The notes under the pieces: model-generated
The model's input: only the letters and a program-made list of their open reading frames with translations
Told to the model about the DNA's origin: nothing
Database searches by the model: none
Program-made: the position numbers and the translations under genes
Virus record (IMG/VR): IMGVR_UViG_3300031857_000055
Location: 1-64,000 of that record
Direction: 5' to 3' (one strand)
Length of the DNA: 64,000 bases
Source of the DNA: a virus
In this document: positions 1-9,700 of the stretch, piece after piece
Position numbering within the stretch: position 1 is the first letter of the stretch
How the letters are laid out: the number at the start of each line of letters is the position of its first letter

Positions 1-871
1 TCGGGATAAGTGACATTTCTCGTATGTTGTGCTTTGGAATCAATGTCTCACGAATGAAGTTAGCTTCTTCGTATGAGATATCAATATCAAGATGCACTCT
101 AACACTACTCTTAGGAAGAAGCAAGCCTTCTGGGTTATCTAGTATGTCACTAAGCTTATAGACACGAAATAGTGGTTGCCCAGGCCATGCGTGAAACTCA
201 GGCTCTTCGCCCCATTCAAGAATCATCATACCACGAGCATCGTCGCCCGCATCTGCATAGTTGTGAGGGAAAGCGTTTCCGATGTACCAAATGTTGTTAC
301 GTGCTTGACGCTTGTGGAAGTGACCGCTGAATACTTTCTCAAAGCCAGCTAAGTCATTGTCGCTCACATCACCGTGATCGGGCATCTGAACCATAGCATT
401 CATGTAGAATGCAGGAAGCTCAAAGTGACCAAACAAATACTTGCCTGAAAGCTTAGATAGCTTCTTATGATCTTCACCGACTAACCAAGGAGCAATGACT
501 ACCTCATCTTGAATGAACCAGTCATTAACGATTGTTACGTTAGGTAGATGCTTCGCCCATTCAACACTATGAACATCACGCTTGTCTCTATAATAGAGGT
601 CGTGATTGCCCGGAATGAAATAGACATGCTCAAAACTATTGTTTAGCTTTTCTAAAGCACGAAGACCAAACTGCATAGTTTGAATATTGATACTTGCTCT
701 ATGGTGATTGTAATCACCTAAGAAAAAGCAAGTTTCGCAATTTTCTTCTTTTGCTTTCTGAATAAACCAGTCAACAAAGTCTGAACAATCTTGGTTATGT
801 TGTACACTGTTAGACTTAAGTCCAAAGTGAATGTCGGTGAAGACTGCTGCCTTCTTGAATAGAGTTGTCAT
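1..871 (-). CDS. 47: Mre11/SbcD-like metallophosphoesterase, T4 gp47-like recombination nuclease subunit (partial)
   Basis: Runs off the left edge; 290 codons are visible, starting from ATG at 871, with no strong ribosome binding site upstream. The reading frame carries the calcineurin-like phosphoesterase motifs in order: D-I-H (residues 13-15), G-D-Y-N-H-H (52-57), G-N-H-D (88-91) and later G-H-F-H. These are the metal-binding motifs of Mre11/SbcD and T4 gp47, which with an SMC-like ATPase (gp46) trims DNA ends for recombination and recombination-dependent replication. It lies 49 bp downstream of the gp55-like gene on the same strand and is probably co-transcribed with it. T4 also keeps genes 47 and 55 close together. 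The gp46 partner would be expected just beyond the left edge. The family call is firm. The gp47 assignment rests on phage context. Confidence 0.85.
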   Translation of the reverse strand, partial: MTTLFKKAAVFTDIHFGLKSNSVQHNQDCSDFVDWFIQKAKEENCETCFFLGDYNHHRASINIQTMQFGLRALEKLNNSFEHVYFIPGNHDLYYRDKRDVHSVEWAKHLPNVTIVNDWFIQDEVVIAPWLVGEDHKKLSKLSGKYLFGHFELPAFYMNAMVQMPDHGDVSDNDLAGFEKVFSGHFHKRQARNNIWYIGNAFPHNYADAGDDARGMMILEWGEEPEFHAWPGQPLFRVYKLSDILDNPEGLLLPKSSVRVHLDIDISYEEANFIRETLIPKHNIREMSLIP

Positions 872-920
872 ACTTTAACTTATACAAGTTATGGACGTAA
901 AAAGCAAACAGTTTGGTGAC

Positions 921-1817
921 CTAATCTGCAAGTCCTTGACCCAACTTCTTGCCGCTCATTTGGCGACTGAAACTTGGGTTGAACCCGTTCATTTCTAAGA
1001 TATCATCACGAATGTTTTGGCTTCGCTTTTCGGTATTCAATACTCTACAGAAGCTATTGTTTACTGCTGCTGTGTAGTATGCGAATGGATTAGCACTCTT
1101 TGCTTCATTGAATCTAAGACCAACATAAGTCAACTGTAGAATAGCACTTGCTTCCATCTCGTCACGGTAAGTATAACCTCTCCAGTTGAACTTCATCGAA
1201 TACTTCTCACAAAGCATCATATACATTCTTGCTAACTTGTTAGTGATTTGTCCATGATCTTTGTTGAAGTGACCGTTCTCCATACCACCTTCCCAGTGAC
1301 TCTTGCCAACGCAGATGAATGAGTTAGTCTCGTCTAACTTGTAGTGTTGGAAAGGAGGAAAGTTGACCTTAACGTGAACCATATCGTCAACATCTTTCTT
1401 AGTGGTCTTATCTTCTAAATCGAAGAAGATATCTTCATCATCATCTTCAAAGATAAAAATATCCTTGGCTGTTTTTTTCTTGGTTGTTTTTCTAGGTTGC
1501 TTCTGTGACATTGGAACATGATCCCAAGTCATCACACGAAAGATCAAATCTGTAGTTGGAATATCTTCGGCTAATACTTTTTCGCCGGTTTCTTGAGTTA
1601 GCCTAGTTGCTCTTGTTTCTTTTGCCTGTTGAATCTGAGCCGGCTTTAGTGCATATTCTAAACTAGTTGATAGTTCGCTTTCGGGCATATCAATGATAAT
1701 ATCGTATCTATGATACTCTGGATCAACGAATGAACAATAACTGTTCTTACTTTTATGAATTTCTTTTAGAATGTCTTTGTTGTTTAGGTAATTAATCTTT
1801 TTTGGTTTAGCGGCCAT
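921..1817 (-). CDS. 55: Late-transcription sigma factor, T4 gp55-like
   Basis: The chosen start is ATG at 1817 (298 aa), because AAGGA sits 7 nt upstream. An in-frame ATG at 1841 would add 8 residues but falls in the -10 region of the likely promoter. The C-terminal half (about residues 215-285) reads like the core-binding sigma region of T4 gp55: an R-D-E-M-E-x-x-A segment, then N-P-F-A-Y-Y-T, then a basic stretch ending in an R-D-D-I-L-E segment. The middle (about 105-145) is a lysine-rich patch followed by an acidic run, longer than I recall for T4 gp55 (about 185 aa). The product is expected to replace the host sigma and direct host polymerase to TATAAATA-type promoters, copies of which lie ahead of the structural genes here. 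Expression from a sigma70-like promoter would make this an early or middle gene. Confidence 0.88.
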   Translation of the reverse strand: MAAKPKKINYLNNKDILKEIHKSKNSYCSFVDPEYHRYDIIIDMPESELSTSLEYALKPAQIQQAKETRATRLTQETGEKVLAEDIPTTDLIFRVMTWDHVPMSQKQPRKTTKKKTAKDIFIFEDDDEDIFFDLEDKTTKKDVDDMVHVKVNFPPFQHYKLDETNSFICVGKSHWEGGMENGHFNKDHGQITNKLARMYMMLCEKYSMKFNWRGYTYRDEMEASAILQLTYVGLRFNEAKSANPFAYYTAAVNNSFCRVLNTEKRSQNIRDDILEMNGFNPSFSRQMSGKKLGQGLAD

Positions 1818-1839
1818 TGTTATTCCTTTTAGAACGAAC

Positions 1840-1868
1840 ATTATACTAACACCGTTGTAAATTTACAA
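1840..1868 (-). promoter_or_regulatory. Sigma70-like promoter for the gp55/gp47 genes
   Basis: On the minus strand, TATAAT (1845-1840) is a perfect -10 box and TTGTAA (1868-1863) is a 4/6 match to the -35 consensus, with a 17-bp spacer. It lies 23 bp upstream of the preferred gp55 start codon. The perfect -10 and ideal spacing make it the clearest host-type promoter in the window. No transcript data are available. Confidence 0.65.
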
Positions 1869-1869
1869 C
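1854..1869. promoter_or_regulatory. Perfect 16-bp palindrome, candidate operator
   Basis: GTTGTAAATTTACAAC reads identically on both strands and covers the -35 hexamer of the minus-strand promoter. It lies in the only divergent intergenic region of the window, 33 bp from the plus-strand late promoter box. A dimeric repressor or activator bound here could control the switch between the gp55 gene and the structural genes. The palindrome is seen directly; its role is inferred. Confidence 0.5.
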
Positions 1870-1901
1870 AGTTTAGGGTAAAAAATCACCAAATTTTCAG
1901 C

Positions 1902-1909
1902 GATAAATA
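1902..1909 (+). promoter_or_regulatory. T4-type late promoter box GATAAATA
   Basis: GATAAATA is one base from the T4 late consensus TATAAATA and lies 33 bp upstream of the first structural gene (ATG 1943). That gene has AAGGA at 1932-1936. This box would start the long structural transcript under gp55 control. Confidence 0.65.
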
Positions 1910-1942
1910 CATGTAGACTAAATTATTTATCAAGGAAAAAGT

Positions 1943-3484
1943 ATGGCTACTTATCAGACAGGCGGTGGAACTTCAACACGGGTAGAGGCACGCTCCGTAG
2001 TTTTTACCTTATCGGGCGGGAAATCGTTTGAATATCGCTCCGGTAGCACCCCTGTAAATAGTGAGTTTGCCGCAGAAAGCCTAAGAGAACAAGTAACCCA
2101 ATATATTGCACAACTCCAAGCAGCAATTGCAAATACAAGAGACCCAGCCAGACTTTCTGCACTACAAGCGACACTTAATCAATCTCAAGCCGCCCTTCCA
2201 TTACTGACTCCGAATGGGGCTGTGTCTCGCCAAATTACGCAAGATAACAACGCTTCACGAACACCTATCCCGCCGGTTGTTGAGGTGCCGCCAACACCCC
2301 GCACCCCAACTCCCCCACCTGTAACAGCTCCTGCGCCAGTATCTACACCGACACCCGCACCTGCTCCGACCGCACCTCGTCCAGTCACCTCACCAACTCC
2401 GATAGTACGAGTTGACCCCAACGACTTCATTGGACCCGAACCAGTAAGAGCACCTGCACCTGCACCGGTAACAACACCAACGACTACAACTACGCCAGCC
2501 CCAACGCCAGTAACGGCTCCTCCTCCCATTGATTCAGAATTAGCAGGATCTCCGGAGTTTCAAGCACAGACACAATCGGCTCCTGCAACAGTAACCGACG
2601 AACCAATAGCGGTTACTACTCTTGGTGACGAGGCATTAGCCGCACCAATATTTGACCAAGCTGAATTAGAGGAATTTTCGGCGGAACTTGCGGTCGCTTC
2701 CCGAGAAGCAGTACTATCACAAGTTCCGTATGACGCTAGAGCAGATTGGAGAGTTAGACTTGCGCTATCAGATGATCCTAGCGTAAATTATCTTTATAAA
2801 GCGCCTAATCCCGGCATTCTTAAACCGTTAAACGCTACTAGTGGAGTAATATTCCCGTATACTCCACAGATTAATGTCACTTATTCGGCTAACTATAATC
2901 CGACTGACTTAACACACAGTAATTATAAAGTGTATCAATATTCCAATAGCTCAATTGATTCAATAAGTATTACAAGCGAATTTACAGCACAGGATGAGTA
3001 TGAAGCAAATTATCTGTTAGCAGTGATTCATTTCTTTAGAAGTGCTACTAAGATGTTCTATGGACAAGATCAAAATCCAAGAAGAGGTACACCACCTCCC
3101 CTATGTTACATATATGGTATGGGTAGCTATCAATTTGCAGGTCAACCATTAGCGATATCAGGGTTTACTTATAACTTACCAAATAATGTAGACTATATAC
3201 AAACATCTATGGGAGGTCGCAACCCATCAACCGCGGCTGCTACTACCCCTCCAGACAGAACTGCGGGTACTGGAGCAGCCCCAGGAGGAGTACCACCGCC
3301 TCCCCAATTCGCCCCGATTGCAGAACCCGGTACAATTTCTTGGGTACCTAGCAAAATTCAGTTAAGTATTAGTTGTGTGCCGATGATGAGTAGAAATGAA
3401 GTGTCAAATGAATTTAGTTTTGAAAAATATGCAACAGGTTCACTACTTAATGGGGTAGATACATACCGCGGAGGATTTTGGTAA
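1943..3484 (+). CDS. Virion protein, probable baseplate tube-cap/initiator (T4 gp48/gp54-like)
   Basis: 513 aa, with AAGGA six bases before the ATG. The N-terminus (about residues 1-90) is a small domain with a predicted helix. Residues about 110-205 are a Pro/Thr/Ala linker. The folded C-terminal part (about 295-513) includes F-T-A-Q-D-E-Y-E-A-N-Y-L-L, H-F-F-R-S-A-T-K-M-F-Y-G and a closing G-G-F-W. From memory, the H-F-F-R-S-A-T-K-M block is typical of the tail-tube-cap/initiator proteins of marine T4-like phages, which join the baseplate hub to the tail tube. Its place directly before gp53, in the baseplate block, supports this. The structural call is firm; the gp48 versus gp54 assignment is not. 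Confidence 0.6.
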   Translation: MATYQTGGGTSTRVEARSVVFTLSGGKSFEYRSGSTPVNSEFAAESLREQVTQYIAQLQAAIANTRDPARLSALQATLNQSQAALPLLTPNGAVSRQITQDNNASRTPIPPVVEVPPTPRTPTPPPVTAPAPVSTPTPAPAPTAPRPVTSPTPIVRVDPNDFIGPEPVRAPAPAPVTTPTTTTTPAPTPVTAPPPIDSELAGSPEFQAQTQSAPATVTDEPIAVTTLGDEALAAPIFDQAELEEFSAELAVASREAVLSQVPYDARADWRVRLALSDDPSVNYLYKAPNPGILKPLNATSGVIFPYTPQINVTYSANYNPTDLTHSNYKVYQYSNSSIDSISITSEFTAQDEYEANYLLAVIHFFRSATKMFYGQDQNPRRGTPPPLCYIYGMGSYQFAGQPLAISGFTYNLPNNVDYIQTSMGGRNPSTAAATTPPDRTAGTGAAPGGVPPPPQFAPIAEPGTISWVPSKIQLSISCVPMMSRNEVSNEFSFEKYATGSLLNGVDTYRGGFW

Positions 3485-3798
3485 TGGCAATTCAATCAAC
3501 ATACCCGCGCACGAGTCCGTATTATAACACTCCTGTCGTTGACAACAAGTTTTTAGACATTACAACCTATAGACCTATACCATTTAACCCGCAGGACGTA
3601 TTCATGACTGTCACACCGGTTTATCAGTTTAGACCTGACCTGTTAGCGTATGACTTGTACAATGATGCTAGATTATGGTGGGTATTCGCTGCCCGTAATC
3701 CTAACTTATTGGGACCAGACCCATACTTTAACATGGTAGCGGGCCTACAAATTTATATCCCCACACAAAACACACTACAGAGAGTATTGGGAATTTAA
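3484..3798 (+). CDS. 53: Baseplate wedge protein, T4 gp53-like
   Basis: 104 aa, starting at ATG 3484, which overlaps the previous stop codon (TAATG), with GAGGA 8 nt upstream. A TTG two codons earlier is less likely. The protein has the gp53 signature: an N-terminal segment ending in F-L-D-I, then Y-D-L-Y-N-D-A-R-L-W-W-V-F-A-A-R-N-P-N and a final G-L-Q-I-Y-I-P strand, a LysM-like arrangement. In T4, gp53 joins wedges into the baseplate ring. It is about half the length of T4 gp53 (196 aa, from memory), which is the usual size in aquatic relatives. Confidence 0.85.
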   Translation: MAIQSTYPRTSPYYNTPVVDNKFLDITTYRPIPFNPQDVFMTVTPVYQFRPDLLAYDLYNDARLWWVFAARNPNLLGPDPYFNMVAGLQIYIPTQNTLQRVLGI

Positions 3799-3824
3799 TT
3801 ATTATATGACGGATTATATTTTAA

Positions 3825-6773
3825 ATGACTACTAAAACCGTAAATCTTGGCAACATTAGAGTAGTATATACGATTCACGATGACCGCGGCTTCGGCACAG
3901 GATTAGCATATGATGTGGAAGTATACACCCGAGACGGCACTTTCTTAGCTAGGGGCTACACCTATGGCAATAATGGTTCGTCATCCGCAACAATATCCTT
4001 AGCAATATCGGAACTACAAAGAGTCAGCGCCACCCAGCCCGACGCTAATGATGCTATTTCATACCTTTCGGCAAACGGGGCAAGCGAACTCAACAGTTTG
4101 GCAGCAAGTTTGGAAGTTCCCTCGCCGCCGGCAACCCCCACAATTGATAATACCGCTGCACCAGCTAATGCCGCCCCAACCGGTACTAACACTTTGCAAG
4201 GTACAGCAAGTGATGACAGCGGAGCACAACCAACAACCCCTGCATCAGTAGCTACCGAAGCAGCTGGAACTTCTGCTGATCCGCCGCCAACACCAATCTT
4301 ACCAGGCGGTGCACCAGCGCAGCCCGGAACTGAAAGAGGAGATGCAGCCGGCACTACCCCTTCACCAAACAGTGCAGGTAGCCCTCCCTATGATAATGAA
4401 ACCTTTACTAGGGTAACCGAAGCACCGATCACAACCCCAGGTGGAAGGCCAGGCAGACGACTTAAAAATCCACTTGGATCATTAGCAAGTTACACTTATC
4501 AACTAAGTTTATACATGGTTACTGCATCGGCATACGAGGCATTTGTTGCTGGTGGAAGACGTAACATAAACTTATACTCAGAAGAATTAGCACCCAGTGC
4601 TACTACTCCTGAACAACGTGAGGAAGTCGCAAGTAACGGGGCATTTCTAATAGCACAAAGCGGTGGAATCGGAGGATCTGATCGCCGAGCTCCAGAATTT
4701 AAGTACGATTATTACATTGATAACCTATCATTTGAATATCAGATTGCCAATAATGGAACCGGCGCAGCAGTACCTAATATTAATTATAAATTTCAAATCA
4801 TTGAACCATATGGATTCTCGTTCTTAACTCAGCTTAGACGAGCTAAAGACGCAATGGAAAATTCGGCTAAGGGTAAACCATTCCCTAGAGATCCACTAAG
4901 ACAATTCTTTATATTGGGAATTAGGTTTCTTGGATGGGATCAGGCAGGAAGACAGATTCTCGGTAATGAGGTATTTGATGGGAATCCTATTGACCCTTCC
5001 GCGCCCGGCACTGGCGCGCTATTTGAAAATTTCTATGACATATCTATCAATACTATGAAGTTTAAATTAGATGGTAACGCCAGTGTGTATAATATTGATG
5101 CATCAGCAGCGAACATATCAACAACTATCAACATGCGAAAAGGTATGGTACCTCAGGGTGTAACAGTATCGGGTTCTACGGTAAGAGATTATCTTTCTGG
5201 TCCTAATGGACTTTTTACTCAACTAAACAAACAACAGCAAGACTTAGTTAATAACAACACTATCTCTAAACCCATTGTCTTTAAAATTAACTGGTTGGGA
5301 GACGCAGAGAGTATTGCAAACTCAAGTATACTTTCCGAATCTAGAACCGATAGAGCTGCCGAAACAAGTAGCACTGCGGAATCCACCACAGAAGTTAATC
5401 CAGAGACTGAAACTAGAGCAGCGCCTAATAATAACTCAGTGAATTTAGGTATTACAAATATACCTATCGTTCAGGCTATTGAGCAGATTATTTCCATGAG
5501 CAAATACCTACAAGATTCTATTGCTTTTAGTTATACCGACAGTACTGAAAACAACCCAGAAACTGCTGCTCCTGATATAGTAACAAGTCCTGATAAAAAA
5601 TTTACTTGGTTTCATATTAGCCCAGAAATATCTAACGTTGATTGGGACCCAGACATAAATGATTGGTCGTATACGATTACCTACACAATTCAAACCTATC
5701 TTGTTCCGGCGATAGACAATCCTTTTGTAAACAATAATACTCCATATTATGGTCCGCATAAAAGATATGATTATTGGTACACCGGACAAAATACTCAAGT
5801 TTTAAAGTTTGAGCAAGAAATTAATACTGGTTATACAAGTATTGTTACTGCCGGTAACCCGCCCAGAATATCTGATTCTAATAATACTGCTAATGGGACT
5901 GGTGGTGCCGCAGGTGGAGCTGGCGGTACCGCAGGTGGAGCTGGTGAAACCCCGGCAGCATCACCTTCACTCACAACAACTACTACTAATACTACATCTC
6001 CTATTAATAGTGATGGTGCTGGCGGAACCCTCAGCATGGAAGCAATTAATAGTGTTAGAACAACATTATATGATCCTGCTAGCTATGTAACTGCAAAAGT
6101 TGAAATATTGGGAGATCCTGATTTTCTTATGCAGGCATCCCCTGCATTAAATGAAGCTATTGCCAATAGCAACAATAGCAGCAACACCGCCGGGTTTAAT
6201 AGATTTTATCAAAACAACAACGACTTTACTATTAGTGCAAACGGCGGACATGTATTTTTTGAAATTGATTTCAAAGAAGCGGTTGACTATTCTGTAGGTG
6301 AAGTTAATGAACCATTTGCAGATGGTAAAGGAGTTACAGGTAAAGGCGGCACTTTATCAATTAATGATAGTATTAATATCATAAACTACCAAGACGGCGT
6401 TAGTGATAAAATCAACGGAGTGATATTCACTCTTAAATCAATTACTAATAATTTTAAAAACGGTTCTTTTACCCAAACCCTAGATGCATTCAATCCGTTC
6501 TTGTTCGGTGATTTAAGTAGGGTTCAAACACCGGGAGCGCAGCGTGAACCAACCGCTAATGTTGCTGCTACTACTGCTACTCCGCCGGCTACAGGTGACG
6601 GTGCAGCTACGGCTGCACCGGTCGCAAGGTCTAATCCCGGACTCCGGCAAGACCCGCCTGCTCCGGCAGCAAGACCGGCCGCTGCACCGGCACCGGCCCT
6701 TACTGCAAATACCCTTTTCAATCGCGGGCCATATGCTGATGGTTATCGCCTACCGGCTCCCCCAACAACATAA
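3825..6773 (+). CDS. Large virion structural protein, baseplate/hub region, not assigned
   Basis: 982 aa. It lies between gp53 and the gp5-like spike, so a hub or baseplate role is likely, but I do not recognise a named T4 counterpart. Three folded parts are separated by low-complexity linkers. An N-terminal domain (about 1-85) has alternating strands. A Pro/Ala/Thr linker covers about 105-205. A central domain (about 220-690) contains L-R-R-A-K-D-A-M and R-D-P-L-R-Q-F-F-I-L-G-I-R-F-L-G-W. A Gly/Thr-rich linker follows (about 690-735), then a third domain (about 740-905) ending F-N-P-F-L-F-G. The tail is rich in Pro and Ala. The upstream gap (3799-3824) shows no clear promoter and only a weak ribosome binding site. 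Known hub proteins such as gp27 are much shorter. Confidence 0.6.
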   Translation: MTTKTVNLGNIRVVYTIHDDRGFGTGLAYDVEVYTRDGTFLARGYTYGNNGSSSATISLAISELQRVSATQPDANDAISYLSANGASELNSLAASLEVPSPPATPTIDNTAAPANAAPTGTNTLQGTASDDSGAQPTTPASVATEAAGTSADPPPTPILPGGAPAQPGTERGDAAGTTPSPNSAGSPPYDNETFTRVTEAPITTPGGRPGRRLKNPLGSLASYTYQLSLYMVTASAYEAFVAGGRRNINLYSEELAPSATTPEQREEVASNGAFLIAQSGGIGGSDRRAPEFKYDYYIDNLSFEYQIANNGTGAAVPNINYKFQIIEPYGFSFLTQLRRAKDAMENSAKGKPFPRDPLRQFFILGIRFLGWDQAGRQILGNEVFDGNPIDPSAPGTGALFENFYDISINTMKFKLDGNASVYNIDASAANISTTINMRKGMVPQGVTVSGSTVRDYLSGPNGLFTQLNKQQQDLVNNNTISKPIVFKINWLGDAESIANSSILSESRTDRAAETSSTAESTTEVNPETETRAAPNNNSVNLGITNIPIVQAIEQIISMSKYLQDSIAFSYTDSTENNPETAAPDIVTSPDKKFTWFHISPEISNVDWDPDINDWSYTITYTIQTYLVPAIDNPFVNNNTPYYGPHKRYDYWYTGQNTQVLKFEQEINTGYTSIVTAGNPPRISDSNNTANGTGGAAGGAGGTAGGAGETPAASPSLTTTTTNTTSPINSDGAGGTLSMEAINSVRTTLYDPASYVTAKVEILGDPDFLMQASPALNEAIANSNNSSNTAGFNRFYQNNNDFTISANGGHVFFEIDFKEAVDYSVGEVNEPFADGKGVTGKGGTLSINDSINIINYQDGVSDKINGVIFTLKSITNNFKNGSFTQTLDAFNPFLFGDLSRVQTPGAQREPTANVAATTATPPATGDGAATAAPVARSNPGLRQDPPAPAARPAAAPAPALTANTLFNRGPYADGYRLPAPPTT

Positions 6774-6787
6774 AGAGACTATGAAAT

Positions 6788-9700
6788 ATGCCAGTTGACA
6801 GTTTTAAACCCCGCGGAACGAACAAACTTAATAGACCGACCCGTGACGGCGGCGGCTCCAAAAATTACCCAATTATCGGGATAGTGAAAAACAACATTGA
6901 TGCTAATCGTTCCGGAAAAATTTGGGTCGCACTACAAGATGGCAAGGGTCCCACTAATCCTAATTCACGAAGTGGCTGGACACAAGTACAGTACTTATCT
7001 TCATTTTTTGGCGTAGTACAAGCCAATGGCGGAGCAAATGATTTAGGGTCATACACAAATAATTCTAGTTCATACGGGCATTGGCAAGCCCCGCCCGACA
7101 TTGGTACTGAAGTAGTATGTATTTTTATTAACGGTGATATTAACAGAGGGTTTTATATCGGGGCCATTCCCACTCCCCAAACATTGCAGATGGTTCCTGC
7201 TATCGGGGCAAGAGATGTTGTTACACTCAATGAGGGGGAAGCTTCTGGATTTGGCGGAGCCACTAGACTGCCCGTAACTAACATTAACACCAATAATACA
7301 AACGTATCGAACAGCAACGAATTTTTAGATACTGCTAGACCAGTGCATAGCTACGCTGCTAGTATCATGCAACAGCAGGGTATATTAAGAGATCCTATTC
7401 GCGGTCCCATTAGCTCAAGTGCTAGTAGAGAACCAACAAGTAGAGTTGGGTGGGGAGTTAGTACTCCTGGACGACCCATATATGAGGGCGGATATACAGA
7501 CGAAACTCTACCCGACAATTTAGAACAAGGTAACGCAGAACGACTTAATGTTATTGCACGAAGAGGCGGTCACAGTATCGTTATGGATGACGGTGACATT
7601 ATTGGGCGTGATCAATTAATTCGTATTCGCTCTGCACTGGGCCATCAGATTATGATGAGTGACGATGGACAAACATTATCAATCTTACACAGTAATGGAC
7701 AAAGCTATATTGAATTAGGCAAAGAAGGTACTGTAGACATATTCAGTACAAATAGTATTAACATGAGAACTCAGGGTGATTTTAATATTCACGCTGACAG
7801 AAATGTTAATATACATGCTATGGAGAACTTTAATCTTCAAGCGAAAAACATTCATACTAATAGTGACGAAATAACTAAATCCAGAGCAGGCAAAGAATAT
7901 TCTATCACTGCATTAAACAATTTTACTGTAAAGGCAACTGCTGCAATTGCAATGTTGGCCGGTGGTCAAGCAAGCATGGTGGCAGGTGCAGAAGCATTTG
8001 TTAACGGTGATAAAGTTAATTTGAATAGTGGTAGCCCAGCATTACTACCGCCTGATGTACCTATCATTCCTGTAACAGCCCAGACAGATACATTGTTTGA
8101 TGAAGGTGTGGGTTGGGCAGCAGCACCCGCTAGACTATTATCTATCGCTTCACGAGCACCAGCACACTATCCTTGGGTCAATGCAGGTATGGGCGTTGAC
8201 ATAAGAAATAGTCCAAACGCTGCTGATAACTTGCCTGCTCCGTCATCGCCTCCGGTACAGCAATTAAATGCTCAAGCAGAAGCAACTAGACCCACTCCTC
8301 CCGCAGTAGCTACCGTAGCATCGGTTCCGCCTGTTCCAGCGTCTTCACCCACATTGGGTGCAGGTACAACGAACGCCGTACTTGCATCAACTGCAACAGC
8401 AGCAGCAGAAGGTCCAGCCGCCGAAGCAACTGCTGCTGGAGCAGGGGTAGTCAAGAAGCCAGGCAGTTCATTAATTTCAGGAATCAATAGTGCATTGAGG
8501 GTTGCTGCTGCTGTGGGCGGCGGCATTGCCGCAATTAGACAGCTAACGAGCGCAAGTTCTGCGGGTCAAGCACTAATAGCAGTCGGATCATTTGGGCAAA
8601 GTGCCGATCAACTGGCACGTTCTGGTGTGTTGAAGCCTGGTTCAGAAAGTCTTGTTAATGGATTAGCTAGTGCAGGAAAAACACTCACCAATACTCTTCC
8701 CGCATCAGTGTTTACTGGTAGAGCCGGAGCTGAGACAGTAGAACAATTAGCAGCAAACCCTGACGCACAAGCAACAGCAGCAGTCAACTTAATGACCACT
8801 GCTCAGCAGGAATTAACGCAAGCAGGCGTAATTAATGGTAGTGAATCAACAACTCAAACTGCCGGGCTAATAGCGGCTGCTAGTACTTTGGGCACCGATG
8901 CTGTTGTTGACGCAGTAAAGCAATCTTCTACAGCCACAGAAGCAGTGGAAACTGCGACAACTAATCTCACCGCAGCAGCCAGTGCAGTCGGTATCCCGGC
9001 AGCAGCGACCGCGGCAGCTGGAGCAAATCTAGTAAACAATGCAACGGCATCTGCCACAGCATTGGCAGGCGCTGCTGCTGGAGCAAAAAATGTTGCCGGC
9101 GCTATTGGAGCAGGTATATCAGCAGCTAAACTGGCTGATAGCTTAGGTGGATTGGGAGGAATAGCAAATTCTCTCAGGGCGCTGGAAGATGCAAACAGCG
9201 CATTAACTGGACTATTAGATTCAGTTAAGGGTATATCAGGATCTGCATTTAGTGCAGTCAAAGATGGATTTGGTAAATTAGAAGCCGGTGTACCACAAAA
9301 CTTGTCAGAAATTGCTAAAGAAAAAGCTGCTAAAACCGCTGTCACTGAGAATCTTCCAGGATCGCAGCCGGCATTTGCTAAGAGCTTGTCTAGCCTAGTA
9401 ACAAAAGCAGGCGATGCATTTAACAAGGCAGCTAAGTTATCCAGCGATCTTAGTAATTCAATTAATAGTGTGGTTGGTCCGGCCGGACGAGCATTATCAG
9501 GCGTCGCAGGAGCCGCTACCGGTGCTTTAGGAGCCGCTACTGGCGCCGCAGGAACTATTACTGGCGCTGCAGGAACTATTACTGGCGCTGCAGGAGCTAT
9601 TACTGGAGCAGCCGGTGCTGTTACCACTGCGGCCGGTGCTGTTACTAACGCAGCAGGTGCTGTGAATAGCATCACTGGTAACGTCAGTAATCTAACTACT

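Noticed and set aside
6788-8000. Lysozyme domain of T4 gp5
   Set aside because: The stretch between the OB-fold and the spike is a low-complexity linker with no E-x8-D-x5-T lysozyme pattern.
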